Part shown: positions 63,833 to 64,000 of the stretch, piece after piece | How the letters are laid out: each line of letters begins with the position of its first letter | Position numbering within the stretch: the first letter of the stretch is position 1 | Origin: Chitinophaga pinensis | GTDB lineage: Bacteria > Bacteroidota > Bacteroidia > Flavobacteriales_D > Crocinitomicaceae | DNA: 64,000 nt | Direction of reading: 5' to 3' | NCBI GenBank assembly: GCA_945883825.1 | Contig: CAMCYF010000012.1 | Span: forward strand, 1 to 64,000 | The notes under the pieces: model-generated | The model's database searches: none | Told to the model about the DNA's origin: nothing | Seen by the model: the letters and a program-made list of their open reading frames with translations, nothing else | Position numbers and translations under genes: made by a program

Positions 63833-63861
63833 CAAAGATACGATTTTGATTTTTAATCAAA
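63833..63861 (-). promoter_or_regulatory. Promoter of the purB operon
   Basis: On the minus strand TTTG (complement of 63858-63861), a 17-nt spacer and TATCTTTG, 16 nt before the ATG. Confidence 0.6.
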
Positions 63862-63914
63862 AAAAGGAATCATAAATGCTTGTAATTTATTAAAACTATT
63901 GGTTAAAATATCCT

Positions 63915-63922
63915 TAAATTTG
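63915..63922 (+). promoter_or_regulatory. -7 promoter box for the gene at the right edge
   Basis: TAAATTTG ending 3 nt before the ATG at 63926. Confidence 0.45.
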
Positions 63923-63925
63923 CAC

Positions 63926-64000
63926 ATGCTTTTCTCCAAATTATTTATCCGTTTCAATTGGGTTTCGCTAATTCTAATTTACCTTGTTGTAGTTGCAGGA
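63926..64000 (+). CDS. N-terminus of a membrane protein, possibly heme A synthase (CtaA), cut by the window edge
   Basis: Only 25 codons are present (MLFSKLFIRFNWVSLILIYL then VVVAG). A short basic start, a Trp and a first membrane helix ending VVVAG look like the beginning of COX15/CtaA, where a Gly-x-x-VR-x-TGSGMGCPDWP block would follow. That block is beyond the window, so the identity is only suggested. The frame is open to the edge and a promoter box lies directly before the ATG. Confidence 0.4.
   Translation, partial: MLFSKLFIRFNWVSLILIYLVVVAG

Overview
The window reads as a chromosomal piece of a low-GC member of the Bacteroidota, most likely order Flavobacteriales. The support is direct. 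There is a gldB-gldC pair, which is a gliding/type IX secretion (T9SS) marker. Three secreted proteins carry C-terminal T9SS type A sorting domains. DUF2795, DUF4924, DUF4956 and DUF4301 family proteins are present. Promoters follow the Bacteroidota form (TTG at about -33 and TAnnTTTG at about -7), and Shine-Dalgarno sites are almost absent. No phage, insertion sequence, CRISPR array or integron was seen; this is mainly a housekeeping region with a few surface-protein islands.

Layout. 1-830: end of an rRNA operon (23S 3' end, 5S, terminator) facing a tRNA-Met on the minus strand. 840-3000 (minus): DUF2795 protein, cobalamin adenosyltransferase and ispH. 3080-5590 (plus): small membrane protein, kynurenine 3-monooxygenase and an outer-membrane-type protein. 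5580-12200 (minus): aminotransferase plus PafA-like phosphatase, then a cobalamin riboswitch driving a T9SS-secreted propeller-like protein, then a Kazal/Cys-rich T9SS protein. 12280-16683 (plus): cysteine desulfurase followed by a small surface-glycan set (GT4, flippase, methyltransferase). 16687-19306 (minus): gldB, gldC, DUF2797, GtrA, divergent from a PorT-like barrel, nadE, a WG-repeat protein and a TonB-like protein (to 23809). 23830-26128 (plus): LexA-like regulator, OmpH-like lipoprotein and small unknowns. 26115-36091 (minus): one tightly packed run of eleven genes (VTC polyphosphate polymerase, DUF4956, lpxK, PNP, gatB, two TlpA proteins, lpxH, tsaE, ald, HsdR_N-like). 36217-44203 (plus): purT, M61 peptidase, BNR protein, ung, hemE, OmpA-family protein and a small secreted protein. 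44200-45843 (minus): acyl-CoA carboxylase beta subunit. 45995-50694 (plus): dicarboxylate symporter, heme-type TonB-dependent receptor and a second Kazal T9SS protein. 50726-54453 mixes DUF4870, SIMPL, the kynurenine-pathway enzyme ACMSD, a rhodanese and a degenerate methyltransferase-like gene. 54472-58940 (plus): DUF4301, NifU-type scaffold and RecQ. 58937-63861 (minus): purB, an unknown secreted protein and an M1 peptidase. The right edge holds the first codons of what looks like heme A synthase.

The genes connect in several ways. KMO, ACMSD and NadE lie on the tryptophan-kynurenine/NAD route. Cobalamin adenosyltransferase, the B12 riboswitch and a carboxylase beta subunit suggest cobalamin use, possibly through methylmalonyl-CoA. 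HemE, the putative heme receptor and the putative CtaA touch heme. LpxK and LpxH are lipid A steps within one operon. The most interesting points for follow-up are the B12-riboswitch/T9SS propeller pair, an unnamed Cys-rich repeat shared by the two Kazal proteins, a G8 tract and inverted repeat at one Kazal promoter, and repeated placement of the -7 box only 3-6 nt before ATG, which implies leaderless mRNAs.
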